64,000 nucleotides of DNA. Source: Streptomyces gardneri (GTDB taxonomy: Bacteria; Actinomycetota; Actinomycetes; Streptomycetales; Streptomycetaceae). A program made the position numbers and the translations under genes. The notes under the pieces were generated by a model. That model was not told the origin of the DNA. It worked only from the letters and a program-made list of their open reading frames with translations, and ran no database searches. Below are positions 25,199 to 33,968 of the stretch, piece after piece. The stretch spans positions 1 through 64,000 of the forward strand of contig NZ_BJMN01000051.1 of the NCBI RefSeq assembly GCF_006539185.1. Reading direction: 5' to 3'. How positions within the stretch are numbered: position 1 is the first letter of the stretch; every line of letters starts with the position of its first letter.

Positions 25199-26338
25199 AT
25201 GACAGCGTGTGCCATCGAGACCGCGGCCGAGGACGACGACCGTGACAAGGAACCCACCGGGTCGGCCGGCTTCACGATCACGGCCAACGGCGCGTACGCG
25301 GCCAGGCTCGCGGGCGCCGGTGACGCCCTGTACGTGGAGCGGTGGACGCTCGACGGCCCCGAGCCGTATGCCGTCCCGCTCCCCCTCGGCCAGCCGGAGG
25401 AGCCGCACACCCAGCTGCTGCCCCTCGCGGACGGCCGGGTCCTCGTCGCCCGTCGCGTGGACGGGCGGCGGAGCACGTTCTCACTGCTCTACCCCACCGG
25501 TCCGGCCACCGGGGAGCTCCAGCTCGGCGCGGTCGAGGCGCCCGGCTCCGAGCGCCTCGTCCTGCTGCCGCCCTCGCCCGACGGCATCTGCGCGTACGCG
25601 ATGTGCGTCGGCCCCGACACGACGACGCTGTGGCTCGTCGCCGGCGGCGCCTTCGGCCCCGAGCAGGTCGCCGAGATCAAGGGCCGCTGCACGGGCGGGG
25701 TGTGGATCGACCGCACGGGCCGGATGCTCGCGCTCGACCGGCGGCTGGACGACGGGCCGGTGAAGGCCGTCGCGGTCGACCTGGAGCGGGGCGGCGAGGT
25801 GACGCCGCTGCTCCAGATCACCGAGGAGAGCGACGACCGGCTGCTCCTCGCCGACCCGGACAGCGGGCTGCTCCTCATCGGCTCCGACGCGCCGTCGCCG
25901 GGGCGTGAGCGGCTCGGCTGGGGCGTGCTCGGGAGCCTGCTGCCGGTGCGGTTCCCGGAGTGCCTGAAGCTCGACGACGCTGCGCTGACGCCGTTCGCGG
26001 TGCAGCCCGGCCAGGTCCTGATGCCGGAGAGCTGCTCGGTGGCGCTGCGGATCGACGCGGCGGGCGGGAGCTGGGTGGGGACCTGGGAGCCCTCGTCGCG
26101 CCGGCTGGTCCAGTCGGCCGCACCCGTGGGCTGGCTGCCCGGCGCGGGACTGTGGACGGCGGAGGGCGTACTGCGCCTGCCGTACGCGACGGCCGGGGCG
26201 CCGTGCGGCCTCGCGGACCTGGAGGCACCGCCCGAACCGGAACCGGTACCGGTGGTGGTGGCCGTCGACGAGCCCCGGGTGTGCCGCCCGGTGCCCTTGC
26301 AGCAGGCCCCGCTGACGGACCGTCGACCCGCGGGCTGA
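25199..26338 (+). CDS. Conserved hypothetical protein, beta-propeller-like
   Basis: 379 residues, function not recognised. No signal peptide or membrane helix. Repeated blocks of about 45 residues with hydrophobic strands and WxxD/GxxL turns (RWTLDGPEPYAVPLP, GGVWIDRTGRMLALDR, LLLADPDSGLLLIGSD) suggest a propeller-like all-beta fold. An excellent ribosome site GGAGGTGA lies 8 nt before the ATG at 25199, which decides the start over a GTG at 25178. Divergent from the iron-regulated lipoprotein gene. Confidence 0.8.
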   Translation: MTACAIETAAEDDDRDKEPTGSAGFTITANGAYAARLAGAGDALYVERWTLDGPEPYAVPLPLGQPEEPHTQLLPLADGRVLVARRVDGRRSTFSLLYPTGPATGELQLGAVEAPGSERLVLLPPSPDGICAYAMCVGPDTTTLWLVAGGAFGPEQVAEIKGRCTGGVWIDRTGRMLALDRRLDDGPVKAVAVDLERGGEVTPLLQITEESDDRLLLADPDSGLLLIGSDAPSPGRERLGWGVLGSLLPVRFPECLKLDDAALTPFAVQPGQVLMPESCSVALRIDAAGGSWVGTWEPSSRRLVQSAAPVGWLPGAGLWTAEGVLRLPYATAGAPCGLADLEAPPEPEPVPVVVAVDEPRVCRPVPLQQAPLTDRRPAG

Positions 26339-26427
26339 ACCGTTCCGTCCTTGTCGGTCCGGATCATTAAACTCACTGCCTGCACAGCAACACCGAAAGA
26401 CCGATTTCATACGGGGTGAGTTCCAGC

Positions 26428-26556
26428 ATGTCGGATGCAAGCACGGAGGGTAAGGAGCCGAACGGCTCCGGAAGGCATCGCGGTGAGGCGTCGCCGGCGG
26501 AGGACTCCACGTCCTCGCCGCACGGTCGTCACCGTCGTGAACCCGACGCGCAGTGA
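26428..26556 (+). CDS. Small hydrophilic protein, 42 residues
   Basis: An open frame of 42 codons beginning MSDASTEGKEPNGSGRHRG and ending PHGRHRREPDAQ. A GGGGTGAG ribosome site lies 7 nt before the ATG, codon third positions are mostly G/C, and a strong terminator follows 33 bp after the stop, so it looks like a monocistronic small gene. The product is rich in charged and small residues, with two similar GxGRHRG / PHGRHRR ends and no hydrophobic core; it is likely disordered. Function unknown. Confidence 0.6.
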   Translation: MSDASTEGKEPNGSGRHRGEASPAEDSTSSPHGRHRREPDAQ

Positions 26557-26589
26557 CCGAGTAGTCCAGCGAGCGGTCCAGTGCACAGG

Positions 26590-26623
26590 GCGATGGGCCC
26601 CGGGTCTCCCCGGGGCCCATCGC
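26590..26623. terminator. Bidirectional terminator
   Basis: Perfect 15-bp stem (26590-26604 with 26609-26623) and TCTC loop. Lies between the small ORF on the plus strand and the end of the SDR gene on the minus strand, serving both. The 318 bp from 26339 to 26656 hold only this hairpin and the 42-codon gene. Confidence 0.85.
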
Positions 26624-26656
26624 CGTTCCCCACCGTGCCCCTGCGGCTTCCCCCCG

Positions 26657-27601
26657 TCAGCCCTTCTTCAGGCCCAGCACCTCCGCCGCGGCGAACGTCT
26701 CGCCCGCCGGCCGGGACGCGTAGTGCGGGGTCAGGACGGAGTCCAGCTCCTCGTAGGTGAACGTCTCCTTGGCCGTGTCGAACTTGGCCGACACCTTCGG
26801 CCGTTCCACGACCGCCACCATCCCGCCGTGGACGACGAGCAGCTGGCCGTTGACCCCGGCCGCCGCCGGGGAGGCGAGGTAGCCGACGAGCGGCGCCACG
26901 TGCTCCGGGGACAGCGGGTCGAGGTCCCCCTCGGCCGCCGGTTCGGCGAAGCCCGCGAAGACGTCCTCCGTCATCCGGGTCCTGGCACGCGGGCAGATCA
27001 CGTTGGCCGTGACCCCGTACCGGGCGAGCGCCAGCGCCGACGAGGTCGTCAGGCCCACGATGCCGCCCTTGGCCGCCGCGTAGTTGGGCTGTCCGGCCGA
27101 ACCGGCGAGGAAGGCCTCGGAGGAGGTGTTGACGATCCGGCCGTAGACGCCGGTCTCCCCCGCCTTGGACCGGCCCCGCCAGTGCACCGCGGCGAAGTGG
27201 GTGGTGTTGAAGTGGCCCTTGAGGTGGACCCGTACGACGGAGTCCCACTCGTCCTCGCTCATCGAGAAGACCATCCGGTCGCGCAGGATGCCCGCGTTGT
27301 TGACCAGGATGTCCAGCTTCCCGAACTCGGCCACCGCCAGGTCGATCAGGCCCCGCGCCGTCTCGAAGTCGGAGACGTCGCCGAGGTGGGCGACGGCCCG
27401 GCCGCCGGCCGCGCGGATCTCCGCGGCGACCTCCTCGGCGGGCGCGGCGGAGGCCTCTCCGGAGCCGTCGCGCCCGGCCTGCCCGTAGTCGTTGACGACG
27501 ACGGCGGCGCCGAGCCGGGCCAGTTCGAGCGCCTCGGCGCGGCCGAGACCCCGTCCGGCGCCGGTGACGATCGCGCTCAAACCCTCAAGGGGGAGTGACA
27601 T
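26657..27601 (-). CDS. Hsd4A-like 3-hydroxyacyl-CoA dehydrogenase (SDR)
   Basis: 314 residues. Classical SDR with TGAGRGLG (NAD-binding), NNAG, Ser in INTSSEA-type strand (VNTSSEAF) and YAAAKGG catalytic Tyr/Lys. The 20-residue insert after the second strand, VHLKGHF, and ICPRARTRMTEDVF are shared with mycobacterial Hsd4A (Rv3502c) and the peroxisomal multifunctional enzyme-2 dehydrogenase, which oxidise 3-hydroxyacyl-CoA during side-chain beta-oxidation. Third gene of the MaoC-ADH-SDR operon, 15 bp after the ADH stop. Confidence 0.88.
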   Translation of the reverse strand: MSLPLEGLSAIVTGAGRGLGRAEALELARLGAAVVVNDYGQAGRDGSGEASAAPAEEVAAEIRAAGGRAVAHLGDVSDFETARGLIDLAVAEFGKLDILVNNAGILRDRMVFSMSEDEWDSVVRVHLKGHFNTTHFAAVHWRGRSKAGETGVYGRIVNTSSEAFLAGSAGQPNYAAAKGGIVGLTTSSALALARYGVTANVICPRARTRMTEDVFAGFAEPAAEGDLDPLSPEHVAPLVGYLASPAAAGVNGQLLVVHGGMVAVVERPKVSAKFDTAKETFTYEELDSVLTPHYASRPAGETFAAAEVLGLKKG

Positions 27602-27616
27602 CTCGCAGCAGTCCTC

Positions 27617-28693
27617 TCAGATCTCGATGCAGGTGCGCAGTGCCGCACCCGTCCGCATCTGCTCCAGTGCCTCGTTGATCCCCGTCAGCGGCACGCGGTG
27701 GGTGATGAGCGACTCCAGGTCGACACGGCCGGCCCGCCAGAGCGCGATGGTCCGCTCGTACGAGGTGAGCACGTCCCCGCCGCCGTACATGGAGGGCAGG
27801 ATCCGCTTCTCGTCGAAGAACAGCTCGAACATGCTGAGCTGGAGGTAGTCGTCGAGGGCGCCCGCGCCGACGACGCAGAGGGTGCCGCCGCGCCGGGTCG
27901 TCTCGTAGGCGGTGCGGGCGGTGGCGGACTTGCCGACGACCTCGAAGACGTAGTCGAAGCCCTCGCCCGCGGTGATCCGCTGCTTGGCGTCGGCGAGCGC
28001 GTCCGGGGCGATGGCCTCGGTGGCGCCGAAGCGCAGCGCGGCCTCGCGCCGGGACTCGACGGGGTCGACGGCGATGATCTGGGCGGCGCCCTGGAGTTTG
28101 GCGCCCTGGATCGCGGAGATGCCGACGCCGCCGCAGCCGATGACGGCGACCGACGAACCGGCCTCCACCTTCGCGGTGTTGATGGCCGCGCCGAGGCCCG
28201 TGGTGACGCCGCAGCCGATCAGGGCCGCGATGTCGAAGGGCACGTCGTCGGGGATGGGGACGGCGCAGCCCGCGTCGACGACGACCTCCTCGGTGAAGGT
28301 GCCGGTGCCGGCGAAGCCGAAGACGTCCCCGCCGGGGCGCTTGAAGTTGGGCGTGCCGGCGTTCATGAAGCCGGCCAGGCAGAGCTGCGTCTGGCCGCGC
28401 TTGCAGGCGGGACAGGTGCCGCAGGAGGGCAGCCAGCAGAGCAGGACGCGCTGGCCCGGGGTGAGGTGGGTGACGCCGTCGCCGATGTCGAGGATCTCGC
28501 CGGCGCCCTCGTGGCCGGGGATGAAGGGGGCGGGCTGCGGGAGGACGCCGTTCATCGCGGAGATGTCGGAGTGGCAGAGGCCGGTGGCCCGGACGCGGAT
28601 CCGCACCTTGCCGGGGCCGAAGCCCACCGCCTCGACGTCGTCGAGGACTTCGAGTTTGTCCTGGCCGATCTCGTGCAGTACGGCTGCGCGCAT
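27617..28693 (-). CDS. Zinc-dependent alcohol dehydrogenase, class III-like MDR
   Basis: 358 residues. Catalytic zinc ligands Cys in TGLCHSD and GHEGAGE; structural zinc cluster CGTC-x2-C-x7-C (PSCGTCPACKRGQTQLC); Rossmann motif GCGGVG. Length and motifs fit mycobacterial AdhD/mycothiol-dependent-type dehydrogenases that oxidise long or branched alcohols. In this operon it would oxidise an alcohol to an aldehyde on the way to an acyl-CoA; substrate is inference. ATG with GAGGGGAG upstream, 41 bp after the MaoC stop. Confidence 0.9.
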   Translation of the reverse strand: MRAAVLHEIGQDKLEVLDDVEAVGFGPGKVRIRVRATGLCHSDISAMNGVLPQPAPFIPGHEGAGEILDIGDGVTHLTPGQRVLLCWLPSCGTCPACKRGQTQLCLAGFMNAGTPNFKRPGGDVFGFAGTGTFTEEVVVDAGCAVPIPDDVPFDIAALIGCGVTTGLGAAINTAKVEAGSSVAVIGCGGVGISAIQGAKLQGAAQIIAVDPVESRREAALRFGATEAIAPDALADAKQRITAGEGFDYVFEVVGKSATARTAYETTRRGGTLCVVGAGALDDYLQLSMFELFFDEKRILPSMYGGGDVLTSYERTIALWRAGRVDLESLITHRVPLTGINEALEQMRTGAALRTCIEI

Positions 28694-28734
28694 GGTGCGG
28701 CTCCCCTCAGGAGTACGGGTCTGGGTCGGAGGTC

Positions 28735-29589
28735 TCAGGAGTGCTCGACGACGGTGTCGGCGAGCACGGGGGCGTCGTCGCGCTCCACGGCGGTGACCAC
28801 CACCTGGACGCGGCCCTCGTCCGCCCACATCCGCAGGCGCAGGGTCTCGCCGGGGAAGACGATCCCGGCGAAGCGCGTGCGGTAGGAGCGGACCCGGGTG
28901 ACGTCCCCGTCGAGCAGGGTGTCGACGACGGCCTTGAGGGTCATGCCGTACGAGCAGAGCCCGTGCAGGATCGGCCGGTCGAAGCCGGCGAGCTTGGCGA
29001 ACTCGGGGTCGGCGTGGAGCGGGTTCCAGTCCCCGGAGAGCCGGTAGAGCAGGGCCTGCTCCTCGCGGATCGGGCGCTCGACGGTGGCGTCGGGCTGCCG
29101 GTCCGGGAGCGCGAGGCGCTCGGAGGGGCCGCGGTCGCCGCCCCAGCCGCCTTCGCCGCGTACGAAGATCTGGGCGTCGCTGGTCCAGAGCGGGCCGTCG
29201 GCGTCGGAGGCCTCGCTGCGCAGCACGAGGACGGCTGCCTTGCCCTTGTCGTAGACCGCGGCGACCCGGGAGGTGGAGACGGCCCGGCCGCTGACAGGGA
29301 CGGGCCGGTGGAGCGTGACCGACTGGCCGCCGTGCAGGACGGCGGCGAGGTCGATGTCGATGCCGGGGGCGGAGAGCCCGCCGACGACGCCCATGCCGGC
29401 GCCCGCGACGGTGGCGAAGCTGGGGAGGACGTGGAGCCTGGACTCCAGGGTGTAGCGGAGCTCGTCGGGGTCGGTCGCGGGCGTGCCCGCGCCGAGTCCC
29501 AGGTGGTAGAGCTGGACGTCCTTGTGGTCCCAGGAGATCTCGGCGCTGCGGGGTTCGGCGGCGACGGCCTTGGCGGGGTCGATCGGCAT
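28735..29589 (-). CDS. Hsd4B-like MaoC enoyl-CoA hydratase
   Basis: 284 residues, double hot-dog fold. N-terminal half starts PIDPAKAVAAEP and has DVQLYHLGLGAG; the C-terminal half carries the hydratase-2 motif SGDWNPLHADPEFAKLAGF with catalytic Asp and His, then ILHGLCSYGM. From memory this pattern is very close to M. tuberculosis Rv3538 (Hsd4B), a KstR-regulated hydratase of sterol side-chain beta-oxidation. First gene of the operon with the ADH and SDR. GAGGAG lies about 10 nt before the ATG. A KstR-type box lies 100 bp upstream. Confidence 0.9.
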   Translation of the reverse strand: MPIDPAKAVAAEPRSAEISWDHKDVQLYHLGLGAGTPATDPDELRYTLESRLHVLPSFATVAGAGMGVVGGLSAPGIDIDLAAVLHGGQSVTLHRPVPVSGRAVSTSRVAAVYDKGKAAVLVLRSEASDADGPLWTSDAQIFVRGEGGWGGDRGPSERLALPDRQPDATVERPIREEQALLYRLSGDWNPLHADPEFAKLAGFDRPILHGLCSYGMTLKAVVDTLLDGDVTRVRSYRTRFAGIVFPGETLRLRMWADEGRVQVVVTAVERDDAPVLADTVVEHS

Positions 29590-29688
29590 CGGGCTGCTGC
29601 TCCTCGTGGCGTGGAAAGACCTCGGTGCGACCGTCCGCACCGTCGGTCGCACCGAGGCCGTGCGGGACCGTCCCGGACGCGGCCGTTC

Positions 29689-29702
29689 TAGAACGCGTTC
29701 TA
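29689..29702. promoter_or_regulatory. KstR-type operator 1
   Basis: TAGAACGCGTTCTA, a perfect 14-bp palindrome (extended to 16 bp as CTAG...CTAG) that fits the mycobacterial KstR operator TnnAACnnGTTnnA. It lies downstream of a plausible minus-strand promoter and 100 bp before the MaoC start, a repressor position. A KstR-like TetR gene is at 63518. Confidence 0.75.
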
Positions 29703-29717
29703 GGTCGGTGGATCTCA

Positions 29718-29746
29718 TGTATAGCCGAGGCGAAAGGAGTTGGGAA
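29718..29746 (-). promoter_or_regulatory. Predicted promoter of the MaoC-ADH-SDR operon
   Basis: On the minus strand TTCCCA (29741-29746) and TATACA (29718-29723) separated by 17 bp. The KstR-type box would begin about 15 bp after the -10, covering the start site. Read by eye; not proven. Confidence 0.45.
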
Positions 29747-29765
29747 CCCTCCCGGCACCCCTCGC

Positions 29766-29780
29766 CTGACGGTACGTCAG
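29766..29780. promoter_or_regulatory. Shared inverted repeat, copy A
   Basis: CTGACGGTACGTCAG, 6-bp arms CTGACG/CGTCAG, followed by ATAC. The same pattern occurs at 45907 and 58191. It lies 64 bp to the right of KstR-type box 1, between the MaoC operon and the divergent ABC transporter. Confidence 0.55.
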
Positions 29781-29884
29781 ATACACCGCAAAGGACCGTC
29801 GACGGCGCCCAGGACATTTGTCCCGGCCAGGTCCGTACATTCACGCCTGCCGCCCCGGGTGCCCGGATCCGTAGCGTCGTCCGT

Positions 29885-30805
29885 ATGACGAACGAACCCG
29901 CGGTCGCCTTCGAGGCCGCCTCCAAGGCGTACGGACCGGTCCGCGCCGTCGACGGCCTCGACCTCGCCGTTCCACCCGGCGAGACCGTGGCCCTGCTCGG
30001 CCGGAACGGCGCCGGCAAGTCCACGGCCATCGGCCTGCTCCTCGGCCTCGACACACCCGACAGCGGCCGGGTCCGGCTCTTCGGCGGGGCCCCGGCCGGC
30101 GCCGTCGCGGCCGGCCGGGTGGGCGCGATGCTCCAGGAGGGCCGGCCGGTCCCCCGGGTCACGGTCCGCGAGCTGCTCACCTTCGTCGCCCGCACGTACC
30201 CCTCGCCGATGCCGGTGGCGGAGGCCCTGGCGCTCGCCGGGCTGACCGCCCTGGCCGACCGCCGGGTCGAGCGGCTCTCGGGCGGCCAGGTCCAGCGGGT
30301 CCGCTTCGCCGTCGCGCTCGCCGGGAACCCGGAGCTGATCGTCCTGGACGAGCCGACGAACGCCCTCGACGTCGAGGCCCGCCAGGAGTTCTGGGACGCC
30401 ATGCGCGGCTACGCGCGCCGGGGCAACACCGTCCTGTTCTCCACCCACTACCTGGAGGAGGCGGACGCGCACGCCGACCGGATCGTCGTCCTCGACTCCG
30501 GCCGGATCCTCGCCGACGGCACGGGCGAGGAGCTGAAGCGGGCGGCCGGCGGCGGCCTCGTCGCCTTCGACCTGGCGGGCGGCCCGACGGAGTGGCTCGG
30601 CACGCTGCCCGGGGTCACCTCCGTCGAGATCCGCGGCGACCGCGCCCGGCTGCGTACCGACGACTCCGACGCCACGGTCCGCGCCCTGGCCGCACGGGAC
30701 GCGATCCGGTCCCTCGAGGTGGCCCCGGTCTCCCTGAACGACGCCTTCCTGGCCCTCACCCACAAGCCCGCCGCCGCACTCAAGGAACCGGAGCCGACCC
30801 GATGA
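29885..30805 (+). CDS. ABC transporter ATP-binding protein (DrrA-like)
   Basis: 306 residues. Walker A GRNGAGKS (near 40), signature LSGGQVQRVRFAVAL, Walker B LIVLDEPTNALD, H-loop STHYLEEAD; a C-terminal extension of about 90 residues as in DrrA/ABC-2 exporters. Start at ATG 29885 just after a TAGCGT -10-like hexamer, so the transcript is probably leaderless. Couples (ATGA) to the permease and is followed by a DesK-type kinase; such ABC/kinase/regulator sets export lipids or antibiotics in Streptomyces. Confidence 0.94.
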   Translation: MTNEPAVAFEAASKAYGPVRAVDGLDLAVPPGETVALLGRNGAGKSTAIGLLLGLDTPDSGRVRLFGGAPAGAVAAGRVGAMLQEGRPVPRVTVRELLTFVARTYPSPMPVAEALALAGLTALADRRVERLSGGQVQRVRFAVALAGNPELIVLDEPTNALDVEARQEFWDAMRGYARRGNTVLFSTHYLEEADAHADRIVVLDSGRILADGTGEELKRAAGGGLVAFDLAGGPTEWLGTLPGVTSVEIRGDRARLRTDDSDATVRALAARDAIRSLEVAPVSLNDAFLALTHKPAAALKEPEPTR

Positions 30806-31521
30806 TCACCGCATACGTCCGCCTGGAAGTGCGCCGCACCCTGCGCGACGCCGGATTCACGATCTCGACGATCGGCGTCCCCGTGATGATGTACCTCCTC
30901 TTCACCAACCTGGGCACGGACGACGGCTCGTTCGCGACGGCCGCGATGGTCGGCATGGCGGCGTACGGGGCGCTCGGCGCCGCGCTCTCGCTGGGCACCG
31001 GGGTCGCCGAGGACAAGTCCACGGGCTGGCTGCGGCAGTTGCGCGTCACGCCCATGACCCCGCGCCAGGTGGTGACGGGCCGCGCCCTGACCGGCTCGGT
31101 GGTCGTCCTCCCGGCGATCGCGGGCGTCCTCCTCGCGGGCGGCCTGGCCAACGGCGTGCGGATGGCGGCCTGGCAGTGGGCGGCGGTCGCCCTCACGCTC
31201 TGGCTCGGCTCGCTCCCCTTCACGCTCCTCGGCATCGGCAACGGCTACCGCCTCTCCGCGCAGACGACGGGAGTCGTCAACGTGGCCTGCAACCTCGGCC
31301 TCGCGGTCGTCGGCGGCCTCTGGTTCCCGACCGTCCTCTTCCCGTCCTGGCTCCGCACGATCTCCGAGTACACCCCGACGAACCGCTTCGCGGAGCTGGG
31401 CGTGGCGATGACGGAAGGCACGGCGCCGGGGGCGGGCGCCCTGGCCGTACTGGCGGTGTGGACGGCACTCTTCGGGATGTACGCGGCGGTCTCGTACCGT
31501 CGCTCGGCACGGACGGTGTGA
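30802..31521 (+). CDS. ABC-2 type permease
   Basis: 239 residues with six membrane helices (about 20-40, 50-75, 95-120, 125-150, 160-180, 210-230). ABC-2 fold partner of the preceding ATPase with which it overlaps by 4 nt. The LRVTPMTPRQVVTGRALTG segment after helix 2 is typical for contact with the ATPase. Substrate unknown. Confidence 0.9.
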   Translation: MITAYVRLEVRRTLRDAGFTISTIGVPVMMYLLFTNLGTDDGSFATAAMVGMAAYGALGAALSLGTGVAEDKSTGWLRQLRVTPMTPRQVVTGRALTGSVVVLPAIAGVLLAGGLANGVRMAAWQWAAVALTLWLGSLPFTLLGIGNGYRLSAQTTGVVNVACNLGLAVVGGLWFPTVLFPSWLRTISEYTPTNRFAELGVAMTEGTAPGAGALAVLAVWTALFGMYAAVSYRRSARTV

Positions 31522-31534
31522 AAGGCGGGCGAGG

Positions 31535-32683
31535 ATGCGAACCTGGCAACGGTGGAGAAGGGTGGCACGGGCCCACTCCGACCGGGGCCCGACCGGCCTC
31601 AGCCTCCTCCCCTGGCTCCTGATGGGGATGGGCGCGCTCTCCCACCTCCTCGGGGGCGAGGCCCCGAACCCCTGGATCGGCAGCCTCGGCCTCATCACCT
31701 TCAACACCCTCTACATCGCGATCATCTTCCGCGCGTTCGTCCCGGAGCTCCGCGAGTCCCGCCTCACGTGGACCCTCCTCGGCGCGCTGGCGGCGCTCAC
31801 CTTCGCCCTGGCCATCGGCTACGGACGGGAGTGGCTGCTCTTCTTCCCGCTCCTGGGCCTGGTGGTGGGGGCGGTGGTGCGCCGGGGCAGGATGCTGCCC
31901 CTGGTCACCGTCCCCCTGGTCCTGGGTGCCGGGGTGGTGACCTTCTGGCGGGACGGCTGGGACTCGATCAGCGTGGTGTACGGGACGTTCACCTCGATCA
32001 TGGTGACGTCGGCGATCCTCGCCCTGGACGATTTGGTCCGGCAGCTGCGGGCGACCCGGGAGGAGCTGGCGAGGGCGGCGGTGGAGAAGGAACGGCTCCG
32101 CTTCTCCCGGGACCTGCACGACCTCCTCGGCCACACCCTCTCGGTGGTCGTGGTGAAGTCGGAGGCCGCGCGCCGCCTGGCACCCCACGACCTCGACGGC
32201 GCGCTGTCGCAGATCGCGGACATCGAGTCGGTGGGCCGCCAGGCGCTCACGGAGATCCGGGAGGCGGTCACGGGCTACCGCGAGGGCAGTCTCGCGACGG
32301 AGCTGGACCGGGCGCGCGACGCGCTCTCCTCGGCGGGCATCGAGCCGGTGGTACGCCGCTCGGGCCCGCTCCTGGAGCCGCAGACGGAGGCCCTCCTGGG
32401 CTGGGTCGTACGGGAGTCCGCGACGAACGCGGTACGGCACAGCGGCGCGACCCGCTGCGTGATAGCCCTCGACGGCACCGCCGACCGGGTCCGCCTCACC
32501 GTCACGGACGACGGCCGGGGCCCCACGGACGGCGTCCCGGGCAGCGGCCTGCGGGGCCTGCGCGAGCGGATGGCGACGGCAGGCGGCACCTTGACCTCGG
32601 GCCCGGCGCCCCGGGGCGGCTTCCAGGTCACGGCGGAACTCCCCGCGGAACTCCCCGCGGAGACGGGCGCGCCCCGCTCGTGA
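31535..32683 (+). CDS. DesK-type sensor histidine kinase
   Basis: 382 residues. Six hydrophobic segments to residue 165, coiled linker, then phospho-acceptor helix FSRDLHDLLGHTLSVV, and HATPase with RESATNAVRHS and GSGLRGLRERM. In related operons a DesR-type response regulator gene follows directly; here the stop codon is embedded in a terminator hairpin and the next gene is a minus-strand acetyltransferase. The likely partner is the DesR-like gene at 38859. 13 bp after the permease, ribosome site GGCGAGG. Confidence 0.93.
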   Translation: MRTWQRWRRVARAHSDRGPTGLSLLPWLLMGMGALSHLLGGEAPNPWIGSLGLITFNTLYIAIIFRAFVPELRESRLTWTLLGALAALTFALAIGYGREWLLFFPLLGLVVGAVVRRGRMLPLVTVPLVLGAGVVTFWRDGWDSISVVYGTFTSIMVTSAILALDDLVRQLRATREELARAAVEKERLRFSRDLHDLLGHTLSVVVVKSEAARRLAPHDLDGALSQIADIESVGRQALTEIREAVTGYREGSLATELDRARDALSSAGIEPVVRRSGPLLEPQTEALLGWVVRESATNAVRHSGATRCVIALDGTADRVRLTVTDDGRGPTDGVPGSGLRGLRERMATAGGTLTSGPAPRGGFQVTAELPAELPAETGAPRS

Positions 32684-32701
32684 TCACGACCACGAGCGGG
32701 G
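32672..32701 (+). terminator. Terminator overlapping the kinase stop codon
   Basis: CCCCGCTCGTG (32672-32682) pairs with CACGAGCGGGG (32691-32701), an 11-bp stem. The left arm contains the last kinase codons and the stop (32681-32683), so the ABC/kinase operon ends exactly here. Confidence 0.7.
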
Positions 32702-32712
32702 GCGGCGCGGGC

Positions 32713-33261
32713 TCAGCCGGACGGCGTGACCGAGTGCCGCACACCGAACCACTGCTCGGCGCCGTACTCCTCGAAGCGCTCCGCCTCGGTGAACCCCAGC
32801 TTCGCCGCGAGGCGCATCGCGCGGTCGTTGGCCGTCCGGGTGCCGAGCACCACCGGCTCACCGGGGCACGCGCCGGCGAACCAGTCGAGCGCCGCCGCGC
32901 ACGCCTCGGCGGCGTACCCCTGTCCCCACGCCTCCGGCAGGAGCATGTAGCCGAGCTCGGCCTCTCCGCCCTCCGGCCGGACGTGTCCCGGACGCTCCGC
33001 GTCGCGCCGGTCGAGCGTGATCATGCCGATCATCGCCCCGTCGAGCGCGATCACGAACAGGCCGTGCCGCTGCCCGGGCACCTCGGGCATCGCCCGGTCG
33101 AGCTCGTCACGCGGCCGGGCGCCACCGACGTGGACACCCACCTCGGGCGAGGAGAACAGCTCGACGAACGCCGCCCGGTCCCGCGCCTCGGAGGCGCGGA
33201 GCACGAGCCGTTCGGTCTTGATCGGGGCGGGCGGCCAGGAGTCAGGCCCGAGTTCGGTCAT
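32713..33261 (-). CDS. GNAT acetyltransferase, RimJ/RimL type
   Basis: 182 residues. TERLVLRASEARDRAAF opening, acetyl-CoA loop EAWGQGYAAEAC and ANDRAMRLAAKLGF as in RimJ/RimL family N-acetyltransferases. Substrate unknown. The ATG at 33261 is preferred to a start 48 nt upstream because a GATAGG-type -10 lies just ahead, implying a near-leaderless transcript; no strong ribosome site exists for either. Confidence 0.87.
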   Translation of the reverse strand: MTELGPDSWPPAPIKTERLVLRASEARDRAAFVELFSSPEVGVHVGGARPRDELDRAMPEVPGQRHGLFVIALDGAMIGMITLDRRDAERPGHVRPEGGEAELGYMLLPEAWGQGYAAEACAAALDWFAGACPGEPVVLGTRTANDRAMRLAAKLGFTEAERFEEYGAEQWFGVRHSVTPSG

Positions 33262-33323
33262 GTCGGGGAACCTATCGCACGCCCGTACGGGAGTTGAGGA
33301 GATCGCCACAGTAGCCTTCGGGC

Positions 33324-33968
33324 ATGGCCCTGCGACCTGACGAGTTCTACGACCACGCGAGCACTGCCGCGGATGGTGAACGACGGCTCCCCCTGGCCCG
33401 TATGACGGGGTGGGACATCAGCCCGTTCGAGCCGGACGGCCTGCGCGTCGCACCGCTGCGCTCGCCGGTCCTGCCCGAACCTCCACGGCACGGCGAGGAC
33501 CCGTCGGACTGCGACTCGTGCCGCGGCCGGGACGAGGGGATCTGGTTCGACGAACGCTGGCGGCTCACCCGGATCGCGAAGGTCGGCGTGCCGCTGGTGC
33601 TGATGCTGCATCCGCTCGACCACCACGACCTGGCGGACCTGCCCGACGAACTGGCGGCCGAACTGGGCGTGCTCAGCACGCACATCGCCCGCCATGTGCA
33701 GGCACTGCCGCACATCTCCCGGGCCCACGTCTACCGCATCGGAGACGGCGGCGCCCACCTGCACATCTGGTTCTTCGCCCGCCCCGAGGGGCAGGCCCAG
33801 CTGTACGGGTCGTGGATGACCATCTGGGACGACCTGCTGCCGGAGTACCCGGAGGACGTGTCCGAGGCGGACGCGGCGATCGTGGCGGACGCCCTGGTCG
33901 CCTCCTACGGAGGCAGTCGCCGGCCCGCCGCCGATCAGCGAGGCAGCGTGACGAGCCCCGCCTCGTAG
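33324..33968 (+). CDS. HIT-like protein
   Basis: 214 residues. A histidine-triad-like HLHIWFF motif (about 144-150, GGAHLHIWFFARP) and two CxxC-like cysteines (CDSC near 63-66) that may bind zinc. Likely a nucleotide-binding hydrolase or transferase of the HIT superfamily; exact function unknown. Divergent from the acetyltransferase; its 3' end overlaps the convergent response regulator by 34 bp. Confidence 0.75.
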   Translation: MALRPDEFYDHASTAADGERRLPLARMTGWDISPFEPDGLRVAPLRSPVLPEPPRHGEDPSDCDSCRGRDEGIWFDERWRLTRIAKVGVPLVLMLHPLDHHDLADLPDELAAELGVLSTHIARHVQALPHISRAHVYRIGDGGAHLHIWFFARPEGQAQLYGSWMTIWDDLLPEYPEDVSEADAAIVADALVASYGGSRRPAADQRGSVTSPAS

